64,000 nucleotides of DNA from assembly GCF_008080435.1 (NCBI RefSeq), contig NZ_VRKN01000001.1:62001-126000 (forward strand), given 5' to 3'. The DNA is from Enterobacter asburiae (GTDB lineage Bacteria > Pseudomonadota > Gammaproteobacteria > Enterobacterales > Enterobacteriaceae). The first letter of the stretch is position 1, and every line of letters starts with the position of its first letter. Under the pieces are notes generated by a model. It saw only the letters and a program-made list of their open reading frames with translations, made no database searches and was not told the origin of the DNA. A program made the translations under genes and the position numbers. This document shows positions 9,202-17,633 of the stretch, one piece after another.

Positions 9202-10053
9202 ATGAAACTCACTCACCTTGCCCTGCTTTCCACCCTTATCACGCCGGCTGTTTTTGCCGCGCCGTTGACCATTGATACCTATAACCCACAGGATAAAGGC
9301 ATTTTCGCGGTATCCTCCACGCTGGTTTCCGGCCCGAAAGAGGCGGTGCTGTTTGACGCGCAGTTCAGCGTGAAAGATGGTGAAGCGCTGGTAGAGAAAA
9401 TTCGCCGCAGCGGTAAAACCCTGAATAAGATTGTGATCACCTCCGGCGATCCGGATTTCTATTTTGGCCTGCAGCCGCTGGTCAAAGCCTTCCCGAATGC
9501 CAAAGTGGTGGCCACGCAGCACGTTGTTGACCATATTAAGGCCACCAAAGACGCCAAGCTCGCCTTCTGGGGACCGCAGATGAAAGACGGCGCGCCAACG
9601 GAGCTGGTCGTCCCGCAGGTGCTTGCCTCCACCACGTTCATGGTTGACGGGGAAAAGGTCGATATCGAACAGCCAGACAGCTATGCGGCCTATGTGTGGA
9701 TCCCGTCAGCAAAAACGATCCTCGGCGGCACCGGGGTAGCCTGGGGTATTCACGTCTGGACGGCAGATACCCAAACCCCAGCAAGCCGCAAGCAGTGGCA
9801 GGAAACCCTGGAGAATATGGCCGCGCACAAACCAGAGCGCGTGATCCCGGGTCACTATCTTGGCACGCCACCCGCCGGGACTGGCGCGATTGATTTTACC
9901 CACGACTATCTGCATCGCTTTGAAAAGGCCTTGTCCACGCATAAAGATTCCGCAGGCGTCATCAGCACCCTGAAAAAACAGTATCCGGGTCTGGCGGAAG
10001 AGAGCTCACTGGAATTAAGCGCCAAAGTGAATACCGGCGAAATGAAGTGGTAA
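9202..10053 (+). CDS. Exported metallo-beta-lactamase-fold protein with degenerate metal site
   Basis: Protein of 283 residues with a clear signal peptide (MKLTHLALLS through VFAAP), so periplasmic. The fold is recognisable from the N-terminal strand pair (VSSTLVSGPKEAVLFDAQF) and the late PGHYLGT loop. The motif that should read HxHxDH is SGDPDF (TSGDPDFYFGL), so the three histidines of that motif are replaced while the aspartates are kept. The GIHVW and PGHY histidines remain. It may use one metal, or none, or have a changed reaction. Probably controlled by the divergent LysR gene. Confidence 0.75.
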   Translation: MKLTHLALLSTLITPAVFAAPLTIDTYNPQDKGIFAVSSTLVSGPKEAVLFDAQFSVKDGEALVEKIRRSGKTLNKIVITSGDPDFYFGLQPLVKAFPNAKVVATQHVVDHIKATKDAKLAFWGPQMKDGAPTELVVPQVLASTTFMVDGEKVDIEQPDSYAAYVWIPSAKTILGGTGVAWGIHVWTADTQTPASRKQWQETLENMAAHKPERVIPGHYLGTPPAGTGAIDFTHDYLHRFEKALSTHKDSAGVISTLKKQYPGLAEESSLELSAKVNTGEMKW

Positions 10054-10062
10054 TTTAAAATC

Positions 10063-10095
10063 TGCTCCTGCTATATTTCCGTGATAGCAGGAGCA
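10063..10095 (+). terminator. Perfect 12-bp hairpin after the MBL-fold gene
   Basis: TGCTCCTGCTAT at 10063-10074 pairs with ATAGCAGGAGCA at 10084-10095 around a nine-base loop, ten bases after the stop codon at 10053. No T-run follows, so it may be a Rho-assisted terminator or an mRNA-end stabiliser rather than a classical intrinsic terminator. Confidence 0.5.
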
Positions 10096-10182
10096 CCACC
10101 AAAATATCCCCGCCGTTCCCCGTCGAGTTGCCCACACATTTTAAAAGCGCATAAAAGCATGCACTTATGTCATTTTTATTTC

Positions 10183-10196
10183 TAAGATGAATCTGA
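10183..10196 (+). promoter_or_regulatory. Possible RcsB box upstream of bdm
   Basis: TAAGATGAATCTGA matches the RcsB pattern TAAGAnnnnTCnnA and lies 89 bases before the bdm start. E. coli bdm is known to be RcsB-activated. The rest of the 10096-10284 interval is AT-rich and shows no other gene. Confidence 0.4.
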
Positions 10197-10284
10197 GCCA
10201 CAACCGGGAAAATATTTGCCATCCTGTTTATGAATTAAATTTTTGCGAGCCGTACCATTAAACAGACAACGACACGGAGGCAGC

Positions 10285-10500
10285 ATGTTTACTTATTACC
10301 CGGCGAATACCACAGCAGCACAACCTGAACTCGTTAACGCGATTGCGCAGGGTCTTCACGCCGAGCACGGTGCTGTGACTGAAGATGACATTTTGATGGA
10401 ACTGACTAAGTGGGTGGAATCCACAGATAATGACATCCTCAGTGACATCTACCAGCAGACCATTAACTACGTTGTCAGCGGGCAAAACGCACCTTTGTAA
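10285..10500 (+). CDS. bdm: Bdm, biofilm-dependent modulation protein
   Basis: Small cytoplasmic protein of 71 residues, the same length as E. coli Bdm and nearly identical through TEDDILMELTKWVE and NDILSDIYQQTINYVVSGQ. In E. coli bdm links osmotic and Rcs signals to flagellar gene expression and its mRNA is an RNase III target. The ATG at 10285 is chosen over an upstream in-frame GTG because it gives the conserved MFTYY start and follows CACGGAGGCAGC. sra follows 95 bases downstream. Confidence 0.93.
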   Translation: MFTYYPANTTAAQPELVNAIAQGLHAEHGAVTEDDILMELTKWVESTDNDILSDIYQQTINYVVSGQNAPL

Positions 10501-10595
10501 AAACCTGCTAAGCTGGATCAGCAACCTAAGGGGTTACATTTCGTTTGCGTAAGCAAACTGGTCCTTAAAACTATCAACAGGATTGAGGAGTTAAC

Positions 10596-10733
10596 ATGAA
10601 ATCGAACCGTCAGGCACGCCATATTCTGGGACTGAACTACAAGCTTTCTAATCAGCGTAAAGTGGTGATTGAAGGCGACCATGAAACGCAGGTCACTCAC
10701 ACCACCGGCAGAAAACGCCACGCGGGCAAGTAA
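10596..10733 (+). CDS. sra: Sra, stationary-phase-induced ribosome-associated protein (S22)
   Basis: Basic 45-residue protein beginning [13 protein letters not shown] and containing TGRKR near its end, as in E. coli Sra (RpsV). It binds the 30S subunit in stationary phase. The start follows a strong ribosome site (TTGAGGAG). The C-terminal half is more divergent than the N-terminal half. An intrinsic terminator follows at 10753. Confidence 0.93.
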   Translation: MKSNRQARHILGLNYKLSNQRKVVIEGDHETQVTHTTGRKRHAGK

Positions 10734-10752
10734 GTTCCAGACTGAGATCCAG

Positions 10753-10782
10753 AACACCATCGGTAATCCCGATGGTGTTTTT
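10753..10782 (+). terminator. Intrinsic terminator after sra
   Basis: Stem AACACCATCGG at 10753-10763 pairs with CCGATGGTGTT at 10769-10779 over the five-base loop TAATC and runs into a short T-stretch. It ends the bdm-sra transcript and separates it from maeA. Confidence 0.85.
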
Positions 10783-10909
10783 GTTTATGTGTTGCGGTAA
10801 TTAATATTTAGCTCCTTTATAATACCGCCTGACCGCACCCCATCGCACAGGCCAGAAAGATGACAAACAGCAGTGTCAGGGACGGATCTTCATAAAAAGA
10901 GTGAGTGAC

Positions 10910-12607
10910 ATGGACAACAAACTGAAAAAACATCGTTCCTTATACATCCCATACGCCGGACCGGTTTTACTTGAATTCCCCCTGCTCAACAAAGGCAGCG
11001 CCTTCAGCATGGAAGAGCGCAGCAGCTTTAACCTGCTTGGCCTGCTGCCGGAAGTGGTTGAGACCATTGAAGAACAGGCGGAGCGCGCGTGGATCCAGTA
11101 TCAGGGTTTCAAAACTGAAATCGACAAACACATCTACCTGCGTAACATTCAGGACACCAATGAAACCCTCTTCTATCGCCTGGTGCAGAACCATCTGGAA
11201 GAAATGATGCCGGTGATCTACACCCCGACGGTGGGTGCGGCCTGCGAGCGTTTCTCAGAGATCTACCGTCGCTCCCGCGGGGTATTCATCTCTTATCAGA
11301 ACCGTCACAACATGGACGATATTCTGCAGAACGTGCCTAACCACAATATCAAAGTGATTGTGGTGACTGACGGCGAACGTATTCTCGGCCTCGGCGACCA
11401 GGGCATTGGTGGGATGGGGATCCCAATCGGTAAACTCTCTCTCTACACCGCCTGCGGCGGCATCAGCCCGGCGTATACCCTGCCGGTGGTGCTGGATGTC
11501 GGCACCAACAACCAGCAGTTGCTCAACGATCCGCTCTATATGGGCTGGCGCCACCCGCGTATTACCGACGACGAGTACTATCAGTTTGTCGACGATTTCA
11601 TCCAGGCCGTGAAGCACCGCTGGCCGGACGTTCTGCTGCAGTTTGAAGACTTCGCGCAGAAAAACGCGATGCCGCTGCTGAACCGCTATCGCGATGAGAT
11701 CTGCTCCTTTAACGATGACATCCAGGGCACCGCTGCCGTGACCGTGGGTACGCTTATCGCCGCCAGCCGCGCAGCCGGCAGCCAGCTGAGCTACCAGAAA
11801 ATCGTCTTCCTGGGCGCAGGATCTGCGGGCTGCGGTATCGCCGAGCAGATTATCGCCCAGACGCAGCGCGAAGGCTTAAGCGAAGAGCTGGCCCGCTCCC
11901 GCGTCTTTATGGTTGACCGTTTCGGCCTGCTGACCGACGGTATGCCGAACCTGCTGCCGTTCCAGACCAGGCTGGTGCAGAAACGTGAGAACCTGAAAAA
12001 CTGGGATACCAATAACGAAGTCCTTTCCCTGCTGGACGTGGTGCGCAACGTGAAGCCGGATATCCTGATCGGCGTTTCCGGGCAAACCGGTCTCTTTACC
12101 GAAGAGATTATTCGCGAGATGCACAAGCACTGCGAGCGCCCTATCGTGATGCCGCTTTCCAACCCGACCTCCCGCGTGGAAGCGACGCCGCAGGACATCA
12201 TCGCCTGGACAGAAGGTAACGCGCTGGTCGCGACCGGCAGTCCGTTCGACCCGGTGGTGTGGAAGGATAAAACCTATCCGATTGCCCAGTGCAACAACTC
12301 TTACATCTTCCCTGGCATTGGTCTGGGCGTGATCGCCTCCGGTGCGTCCCGCATTACCGACGAAATGCTGATGTCGGCGAGCGAAACCCTCGCGGGCTAC
12401 TCGCCGCTGGTCAACAACGGTGAAGGGCTGGTGCTGCCGGAGCTAAAAGACATTCACAAGGTGTCGCGCGCTATCGCGTTTGCGGTAGGTAAAATGGCGC
12501 AGCAGCAGGGCGTGGCGGTGAAAACTTCTGCCGACGCGCTGCAGCAGGCCATCGACGACAACTTCTGGATGCCGGAATACCGCAGCTATCGCAGGACGTC
12601 CATCTAA
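10910..12607 (+). CDS. maeA: MaeA, NAD-dependent malic enzyme
   Basis: Oxidative decarboxylation of malate to pyruvate with NAD, in the cytoplasm, feeding gluconeogenic or C4-acid metabolism. The 565-residue length from the ATG at 10910 equals E. coli MaeA (SfcA), and the N-terminal [20 protein letters not shown] is conserved. Further motifs are the malic enzyme signature [12 protein letters not shown], the substrate-site loop [17 protein letters not shown] and the NAD-binding [11 protein letters not shown]. An upstream in-frame GTG at 10901 is less likely. It lies after sra as in E. coli. Confidence 0.96.
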   Translation: MDNKLKKHRSLYIPYAGPVLLEFPLLNKGSAFSMEERSSFNLLGLLPEVVETIEEQAERAWIQYQGFKTEIDKHIYLRNIQDTNETLFYRLVQNHLEEMMPVIYTPTVGAACERFSEIYRRSRGVFISYQNRHNMDDILQNVPNHNIKVIVVTDGERILGLGDQGIGGMGIPIGKLSLYTACGGISPAYTLPVVLDVGTNNQQLLNDPLYMGWRHPRITDDEYYQFVDDFIQAVKHRWPDVLLQFEDFAQKNAMPLLNRYRDEICSFNDDIQGTAAVTVGTLIAASRAAGSQLSYQKIVFLGAGSAGCGIAEQIIAQTQREGLSEELARSRVFMVDRFGLLTDGMPNLLPFQTRLVQKRENLKNWDTNNEVLSLLDVVRNVKPDILIGVSGQTGLFTEEIIREMHKHCERPIVMPLSNPTSRVEATPQDIIAWTEGNALVATGSPFDPVVWKDKTYPIAQCNNSYIFPGIGLGVIASGASRITDEMLMSASETLAGYSPLVNNGEGLVLPELKDIHKVSRAIAFAVGKMAQQQGVAVKTSADALQQAIDDNFWMPEYRSYRRTSI

Positions 12608-12611
12608 AACG

Positions 12612-12643
12612 TAGGCCGGGTCAGGCGCAGCCGCCACCCGGCA
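12612..12643 (+). repeat. REP-type palindromic element after maeA
   Basis: GTAGGCCGGGTCAGGCG followed by CAGCCGCCACCCGGC is a typical enterobacterial REP sequence with the GCCGGGT...ACCCGGC arms. Such elements lie in 3' untranslated regions and stabilise mRNA ends. A related copy lies after smvR. Confidence 0.75.
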
Positions 12644-12735
12644 AATCGTTTGCACAGTGCCCGCTTGCCGGGCCAGAAAATCCCCGCTACACTCCTTTCA
12701 TTCATTAACCCACTGAATATATAAGGAGGCCAATT

Positions 12736-12819
12736 ATGCTGTACTGTGAAATTTTTAATTTTTCACATACTCTTGGTGATCGCACCAGCTCAAGCGTTAT
12801 CGGTATCGTGCTGCGATAA
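12736..12819 (+). CDS. Putative 27-residue leader peptide upstream of the ABC-F gene
   Basis: A short frame starts at an ATG preceded by an unusually strong ribosome site, ATAAGGAGG at 12721-12729. It encodes a peptide starting MLYCEIFNFSHTLG and ending VIGIVLR. Its last codons and stop lie inside a long hairpin (12788-12832) whose strands can re-pair with downstream sequence. The size, strong translation signal and overlap with alternative hairpins are those of an attenuation leader. The downstream gene is an ABC-F ATPase, a class often induced by ribosome stalling on a leader. Functional assignment is inference; I do not recognise the peptide. Confidence 0.55.
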   Translation: MLYCEIFNFSHTLGDRTSSSVIGIVLR

Positions 12820-12920
12820 CTTCTGCTTGAGCGAAGACACCAACCCCTGAAATCCCTTCTCTCGGGCTTACTGAGTTATCGTCAGCGATGTTTGACGAGG
12901 CATAAACATGCCTGTAACTC
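12788..12920 (+). promoter_or_regulatory. Putative attenuator with mutually exclusive hairpins before the ABC-F gene
   Basis: Segment 1, GCTCAAGC-GTTATCG (12788-12802), pairs with segment 2, CGATAAC (12814-12820) plus GCTTGAGC (12825-12832). Segment 3, GAGTTATCG (12873-12881), repeats the arm of segment 1 and so can pair with CGATAAC instead. Segment 4, TAACTC (12915-12920), can pair with GAGTTA of segment 3. The resulting 1:2, 2:3 and 3:4 choices are the classical leader-attenuator design. A further hairpin, AGGCAT-AAAC-ATGCCT (12898-12913), lies just ahead of the ABC-F start. A six-codon frame, 12908-12928 (MPVTLG), ends seven bases before that start and follows GACGAGG, so translational coupling is possible. 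Confidence 0.5.
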
Positions 12921-12934
12921 TTGGGTAAGCAACA

Positions 12935-14647
12935 ATGAGCACTTTACTCACTGCACAATCTTTACGCGTTGATACGGCGTTTGGCACGCTCTTCGACTCA
13001 CTCTCCTTTACGCTGAAAAAAGGCGACCGCATTGGCCTGCTGGGCGACAACGGCTGCGGAAAAAGCACGCTGCTGAAGGTGCTGGACGGCACAGACTCCC
13101 CTGCCGTCGGAACGGTAGCGCTGGCCGGACAGTGCCTGATGGCACGTGTGGAGCAACATCTTCCGGACGCCATTTTCCCGCTAACCATGCTGGATGCCGT
13201 ACTTGCGCAGTTACCTTTAGCTGAGCACGATAGCCTGCGGTGGAAAGCCGAAACGCTGCTGGCGAGCATGGGCTTCACGCCGCAGGATATGATGCTGCAC
13301 GCGGCCACGCTCAGCGGCGGGCAACACACCCGCCTGCTGCTTGCACGGGCGCTGATTCATGACCCGGACCTGCTCCTGCTCGATGAACCCAGCAACCACC
13401 TTGATTTGCCGACCATGCTCTGGCTGGAGCACTTTTTACAGAACTGGTCAGGCAGCTTCGTGCTGGTCTCGCATGACAGACAGCTGCTGGATGCCGTCAC
13501 TAACGGCAGCTGGATCCTGCGCGATAAAACGCTGCACTACTTCGCTCTTCCCTGCACGGCCGCCCGCAAGGCGCTGGAAGCAAAAGATGAAAGCGACGCG
13601 CAGCGCCACAAGGCAGAGCAAAAAGAGATCGACCGCGTGACCGCCAGCGCGAAGCGGCTGGCGACCTGGGGCAAGGTTTACGACAACGAAGACCTGGCCC
13701 GTAAAGCCAAACAGATGGAAAAACAGGTCGAACGGTTGAAGGAGAGCCAGACGGCGCTTACGGCAGGCAGCCAGTGGACGTTAACCCTGCGCGGCGACGC
13801 GCTGCGGGCAGACCGTTTACTGGAGATGCAAAACCTCGACGTGCCCCCTGCTCCTGGCCTGCCGGCCTTGTTCAGCATCGATGTGGCGCGGCTAAAAAGC
13901 GGCGATCGCGTGGCGATTGTCGGTCGTAACGGCTGCGGCAAATCGTCACTGATGAAGCTTATCTGGCAACAGTTTGCCAATGTGCTGATCCATGATGGCC
14001 TGAAGCTACACCCGCGCGTGTCGCCAGGCTATTACGACCAGACGCTTCATCAGCTTGCGGACAACGCCACGCTGCTCGACGCGCTGGAGCCTTTCGCACC
14101 GGATCCGCAGAACCGCAAAATGGCACTGATAAGCGCGGGTTTCCCGTGGGCGCGTCACGGGCAAACGGTCAGCACGCTCAGCGGGGGCGAACGCTCGCGC
14201 CTGCTGTTCGTTGGCCTGACGCTTGCCCGCTACAGCCTGCTGATGCTGGATGAGCCGACCAACCACCTTGACATGGAAGGCAAAGAGGCGCTGGCGCAAA
14301 CCCTTCAGCAGTTCGAAGGCGGCGTTATGCTGGTCAGCCATGACCGTCAGTTAATTAGCCAAAGCTGCAACCGTTTCTGGCTGATTGAAGAGGGAAAGCT
14401 GAGCGAGTGGCACGATGCAGAAGCGGTGTTTGAGCGCCTGCGTGAAAGCGCGGGGCTGGTGACATCCACCGCACCTGTTATCGCCACTACGACGGTTCAA
14501 TCTTCGCCGTATGACGATCTGCTCGAACGGCTGGTCGCGCTGGAAACGCTGCTGGAAGACGATCTGGCGCGTAAGCCAAAGCATCAGAAGCCACAGCTTC
14601 AGGCACAATGGCGTAAAGAGATTAAGGAGATAGAAGCACAGCTGTAA
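12935..14647 (+). CDS. ABC-F family ATPase (ribosome-associated, function unassigned)
   Basis: Soluble tandem-ATPase protein of 570 residues without membrane segments, so a translation factor or antibiotic-protection type ABC protein rather than a transporter. Domain 1: Walker A GDNGCGKST near 37, signature LSGGQ near 125, Walker B DEPSNHLD near 150. A charged linker rich in Lys, Glu and Arg (about 210-275) follows. Domain 2: Walker A GRNGCGKSS near 330, LSGGE near 414, DEPTNHLD near 438. A short basic and acidic C-terminal tail follows. It is not one of the four E. coli types I recognise (EttA, Uup, YbiT, YheS). The preceding leader region suggests drug- or stress-induced translation control. 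Confidence 0.8.
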   Translation: MSTLLTAQSLRVDTAFGTLFDSLSFTLKKGDRIGLLGDNGCGKSTLLKVLDGTDSPAVGTVALAGQCLMARVEQHLPDAIFPLTMLDAVLAQLPLAEHDSLRWKAETLLASMGFTPQDMMLHAATLSGGQHTRLLLARALIHDPDLLLLDEPSNHLDLPTMLWLEHFLQNWSGSFVLVSHDRQLLDAVTNGSWILRDKTLHYFALPCTAARKALEAKDESDAQRHKAEQKEIDRVTASAKRLATWGKVYDNEDLARKAKQMEKQVERLKESQTALTAGSQWTLTLRGDALRADRLLEMQNLDVPPAPGLPALFSIDVARLKSGDRVAIVGRNGCGKSSLMKLIWQQFANVLIHDGLKLHPRVSPGYYDQTLHQLADNATLLDALEPFAPDPQNRKMALISAGFPWARHGQTVSTLSGGERSRLLFVGLTLARYSLLMLDEPTNHLDMEGKEALAQTLQQFEGGVMLVSHDRQLISQSCNRFWLIEEGKLSEWHDAEAVFERLRESAGLVTSTAPVIATTTVQSSPYDDLLERLVALETLLEDDLARKPKHQKPQLQAQWRKEIKEIEAQL

Positions 14648-14653
14648 GTCTGC

Positions 14654-14676
14654 GCCCGGCGAGCATCTCGTCGGGC
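14654..14676 (+). terminator. Hairpin after the ABC-F gene
   Basis: GCCCGGCGAG pairs with CTCGTCGGGC over CAT with one mismatch, seven bases after the stop. A short TTTT occurs only further downstream, so this may be a weak terminator or REP remnant. Bases 14677-14843 hold the adhP promoter region but I saw no clear site. Confidence 0.4.
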
Positions 14677-14843
14677 CAGTATTTTCCCCCTAAATTATTG
14701 GAGGAACGCCGTATTCTTAATCTGTAATCGAATCAAATGATGGCATTATGTTGCCGCAGCCTTGCATTACCAGGCTAATGTATCAATCCTTAAGGAGTAC
14801 TACACCTGCTATGCAGATTCTTATCATGAACAAGGAGATACAC

Positions 14844-15854
14844 ATGAAGGCTGCTGTTGTCACTCAGGATCACCAGGTCAATGTCACTGAAAAAACCTTA
14901 CGCCCGCTAAAGCACGGAGAAGCCCTGCTGAAGATGGAGTGCTGTGGCGTATGCCATACCGATCTTCACGTGAAGAACGGTGATTTCGGTGATAAAACCG
15001 GGGTTATCCTGGGCCATGAAGGGATTGGTATCGTAAAAGAAGTCGGCCCGGGCGTGAAGTCGCTGAAAGTCGGCGACCGCACTAGCGTGGCCTGGTTTTT
15101 TGAAGGCTGTGGTCACTGCGAATATTGTAATACCGGCAATGAAACCCTGTGCCGTGATGTGAAAAATGCCGGTTATTCCGTAGACGGCGGGATGGCGGAG
15201 GAGTGCATCGTCACCGCGGATTACGCGGTAAAAGTGCCGGACGGTCTGGATTCGGCGGCGGCCAGCAGTATCACCTGCGCTGGCGTTACCACCTACAAAG
15301 CGGTGAAGGTCTCTGGTATCAAACCGGGCCAGTGGATTGCAATCTATGGTCTGGGCGGGCTGGGCAACCTCGCGCTGCAGTACGCCAAAAACGTCTTTAA
15401 CGCCAAAGTCATCGCCCTTGACGTTAATGACGAACAGCTGAAGCTGGCGGCCAGCATGGGTGCGGATTTAACCATCAACTCCCGCAGCGAAGATGCCGCT
15501 AAAATTGTGCAGGAGAAAACGGGCGGTGCGCATGCCGCAGTCGTCACTGCCGTCGCAAAAGCAGCATTCAACTCAGCCGTGGATGCCGTGCGTGCCGGTG
15601 GCCGCGTGGTCGCGGTTGGCCTGCCGCCGGAAGCGATGAGCCTCGACATTCCGCGTCTGGTGCTGGACGGCATTCAGGTGGTGGGTTCGCTGGTCGGTAC
15701 CCGTCAGGATCTGCAGGAAGCCTTCCAGTTCGCCGCTGAAGGTAAGGTCGTGCCGAAAGTCACGATGCGCCCGCTGGAGGACATCAACGCCATCTTTAAA
15801 GAGATGGAACAGGGCCAGATTCGCGGCCGTATGGTGATCGACTTACGTTCATAA
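14844..15854 (+). CDS. adhP: AdhP, propanol-preferring zinc alcohol dehydrogenase
   Basis: NAD-dependent medium-chain alcohol dehydrogenase of 336 residues, the E. coli AdhP length. Catalytic zinc ligands are visible as Cys in CGVCHTD and His-Glu in GHEG; structural zinc cysteines are in [16 protein letters not shown]. The NAD-binding loop is GLGGLG. It oxidises ethanol and short primary alcohols in the cytoplasm. The start at 14844 follows AAGGAGATACAC; the frame is open 32 codons further upstream but without family similarity. It stands between maeA and fdn as in E. coli, with a large insertion after it. Confidence 0.95.
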   Translation: MKAAVVTQDHQVNVTEKTLRPLKHGEALLKMECCGVCHTDLHVKNGDFGDKTGVILGHEGIGIVKEVGPGVKSLKVGDRTSVAWFFEGCGHCEYCNTGNETLCRDVKNAGYSVDGGMAEECIVTADYAVKVPDGLDSAAASSITCAGVTTYKAVKVSGIKPGQWIAIYGLGGLGNLALQYAKNVFNAKVIALDVNDEQLKLAASMGADLTINSRSEDAAKIVQEKTGGAHAAVVTAVAKAAFNSAVDAVRAGGRVVAVGLPPEAMSLDIPRLVLDGIQVVGSLVGTRQDLQEAFQFAAEGKVVPKVTMRPLEDINAIFKEMEQGQIRGRMVIDLRS

Positions 15855-15870
15855 CCGTGCATCTTTCATC

Positions 15871-15897
15871 ACCGCTCCTCACCGGGGCGGTTTTTTT
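15871..15897 (+). terminator. Intrinsic terminator after adhP
   Basis: ACCGCTCC (15871-15878) pairs with GGGGCGGT (15884-15891) over a five-base loop, allowing one G:T pair, and is followed by a run of seven or more T. Confidence 0.88.
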
Positions 15898-16003
15898 ATA
15901 GCCACTTTCCGGCAATCCTTATCTTAATTCCTTTGTTCCCTTGTTTTCCCCCGCGCCCGATGATGAATCCGACGCTAACAAGAAGATAACAAAGGAATTC
16001 ACC

Positions 16004-17623
16004 ATGCAAACCCCATTTCGTCTGCCGCTGCTGACGGCGCTGATCCTGGCGACAACCGCAGCCTGGTCCGCTGATGCGCCCGTCAAAGGCGGCACGCTGA
16101 TTTATCTGGAGCAACAGGCGCACACCAACCTCTATCCGCCTGCCGGTGGTTTTTACCCGAACGGCGGCATTCTGAATCAAATCACCGATAAACTGACGTG
16201 GCAGAACCCAAAGACGCTGCAGGTGGAACCCTGGGTAGCAGAAAGCTGGACCACCAACGCCGATAAAACCGAATACACCTTTAAACTTCGTCCCGGCATC
16301 ACCTTCTCCGACGGCACGCCGCTGGACGCCAACGCCGTGGCGAAAAACTTTGATACCTACGGTTCAGGCAATAAGGCGCAGCGCCTGCCGGTGTCAGAAG
16401 TGATCAATAACTACGACCGTAGCGAAGTCATCGACCCGCTGACCGTGAAGTTCTACTTCAAAAAACCGTCGCCGGGGTTCCTGCAAGGCACCGCCACCAT
16501 TGGCTCGGGTCTGGTCTCGCTCAGCACGCTGAAGCGCAACTTCGAAGAACTAGGGGATGCCCGCCACATCATTGGTTCCGGCCCGTTTGTCGTGAAGGAC
16601 GAGAAGCTGGGTCGTGAAGTGACGCTCGAAGCACGCAAAGACTACCAGTGGGGACCGAAAAATCTGCCACAACAGGGGCCAGCCAATCTCGATGGCATTA
16701 AGTTTATCGTGACCCAGGAAGACAGCGTGCGCGTCGGCGCCCTGCTGGCCGGCCAGGCCGACTTTATTCGCCAGGTGCAGGCGTATGACGAAAAGCAGGC
16801 TACAGACCAGGGCTATAAGATCTACGCGGCCCCGACGCGCGGGGTGAATGACAGCATCAGCTTCCGCCCGGATAACCCGCTGGTCTCCGATATCCGCGTA
16901 CGCCAGGCGCTGCTGCATGCCACCAATGCAAAACAGGTGGTCGAGACTCTCTTCTCGGCCAACTATCCGCAGGCGAAGTCAGTGATTGCTGATTCCGCCG
17001 CAGGCTTTGTCGACCTCAGCGACAAACTGACCTTTGACCCGGCAAAAGCCAACCAGCTGCTGGACGACGCGGGCTGGAAAGCAGGCAGCGACGGGATCCG
17101 CACCAAAGACGGCCAACGTCTGGCACTGACGGTGTATGAATCCCTGCCGCAGCCGCAAAACAAAGAGGTGCTGCAGCTGGTTGCCCAGCAGTGGCGGCAG
17201 GTGGGCGTGGCGCTGAGCGTCAAAGCCGGTGACGCAGGCAGCCGCACGCTGGATAACCTTGACCCGCTGAAAACCCCGTTAACCGTCTCCGAAGTGGGCC
17301 GCGCCGATCCTGACGTGGTGAAAAGCATGTTCTACCCGGCTAACCGCGACGCGCTGCTGCAAAAAGGCGGATCCAGCGACAAGGTCAAAAACTTCCGTGA
17401 CGACAAGCTGAATGAACTGCTGGTGAACATTTCTGCTGAGGTCGATCCGCAAAAACGTCTGCAGCTGGCGGGAGACGCCCAGCGCTACCTGCTGGATAAC
17501 GCCTACGTCATTCCGATTTTCGAAGAGCCGCAGGTCTTTGCCGGTGCGCCGTGGCTGAAAGGCGTCAATTTTGAAGCGGTAGGCCGCCCGTCGTTCTACG
17601 GCGCGTGGATTGAGAAACACTGA
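16004..17623 (+). CDS. ABC transporter substrate-binding protein of the KPN_01854 type
   Basis: Family 5 solute-binding lipoprotein-like or periplasmic protein of 539 residues with a signal peptide (LPLLTALILATTAAWSAD). It has family text such as GIGSGP-like IGSGPFVV near residue 188 and the C-terminal YVIPIFEEPQVF. The ATG at 16004 follows AAAGGAATTC. It opens a six-gene operon with two permeases, a double ATPase, a luciferase-like monooxygenase and an AhpD-like protein. From memory this matches the uncharacterised Klebsiella neighbourhood KPN_01854-01858. The ligand is unknown; co-transcribed oxidoreductases suggest that the imported compound is oxidised in the cell. Confidence 0.75.
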   Translation: MQTPFRLPLLTALILATTAAWSADAPVKGGTLIYLEQQAHTNLYPPAGGFYPNGGILNQITDKLTWQNPKTLQVEPWVAESWTTNADKTEYTFKLRPGITFSDGTPLDANAVAKNFDTYGSGNKAQRLPVSEVINNYDRSEVIDPLTVKFYFKKPSPGFLQGTATIGSGLVSLSTLKRNFEELGDARHIIGSGPFVVKDEKLGREVTLEARKDYQWGPKNLPQQGPANLDGIKFIVTQEDSVRVGALLAGQADFIRQVQAYDEKQATDQGYKIYAAPTRGVNDSISFRPDNPLVSDIRVRQALLHATNAKQVVETLFSANYPQAKSVIADSAAGFVDLSDKLTFDPAKANQLLDDAGWKAGSDGIRTKDGQRLALTVYESLPQPQNKEVLQLVAQQWRQVGVALSVKAGDAGSRTLDNLDPLKTPLTVSEVGRADPDVVKSMFYPANRDALLQKGGSSDKVKNFRDDKLNELLVNISAEVDPQKRLQLAGDAQRYLLDNAYVIPIFEEPQVFAGAPWLKGVNFEAVGRPSFYGAWIEKH

Positions 17624-17633
17624 GGAGCTGACG

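Noticed and set aside
10063-10095. Hairpin as part of a small RNA gene before bdm
   Set aside because: It lies immediately after a stop codon and no promoter or T-run is evident, so a 3'-end structure is simpler.
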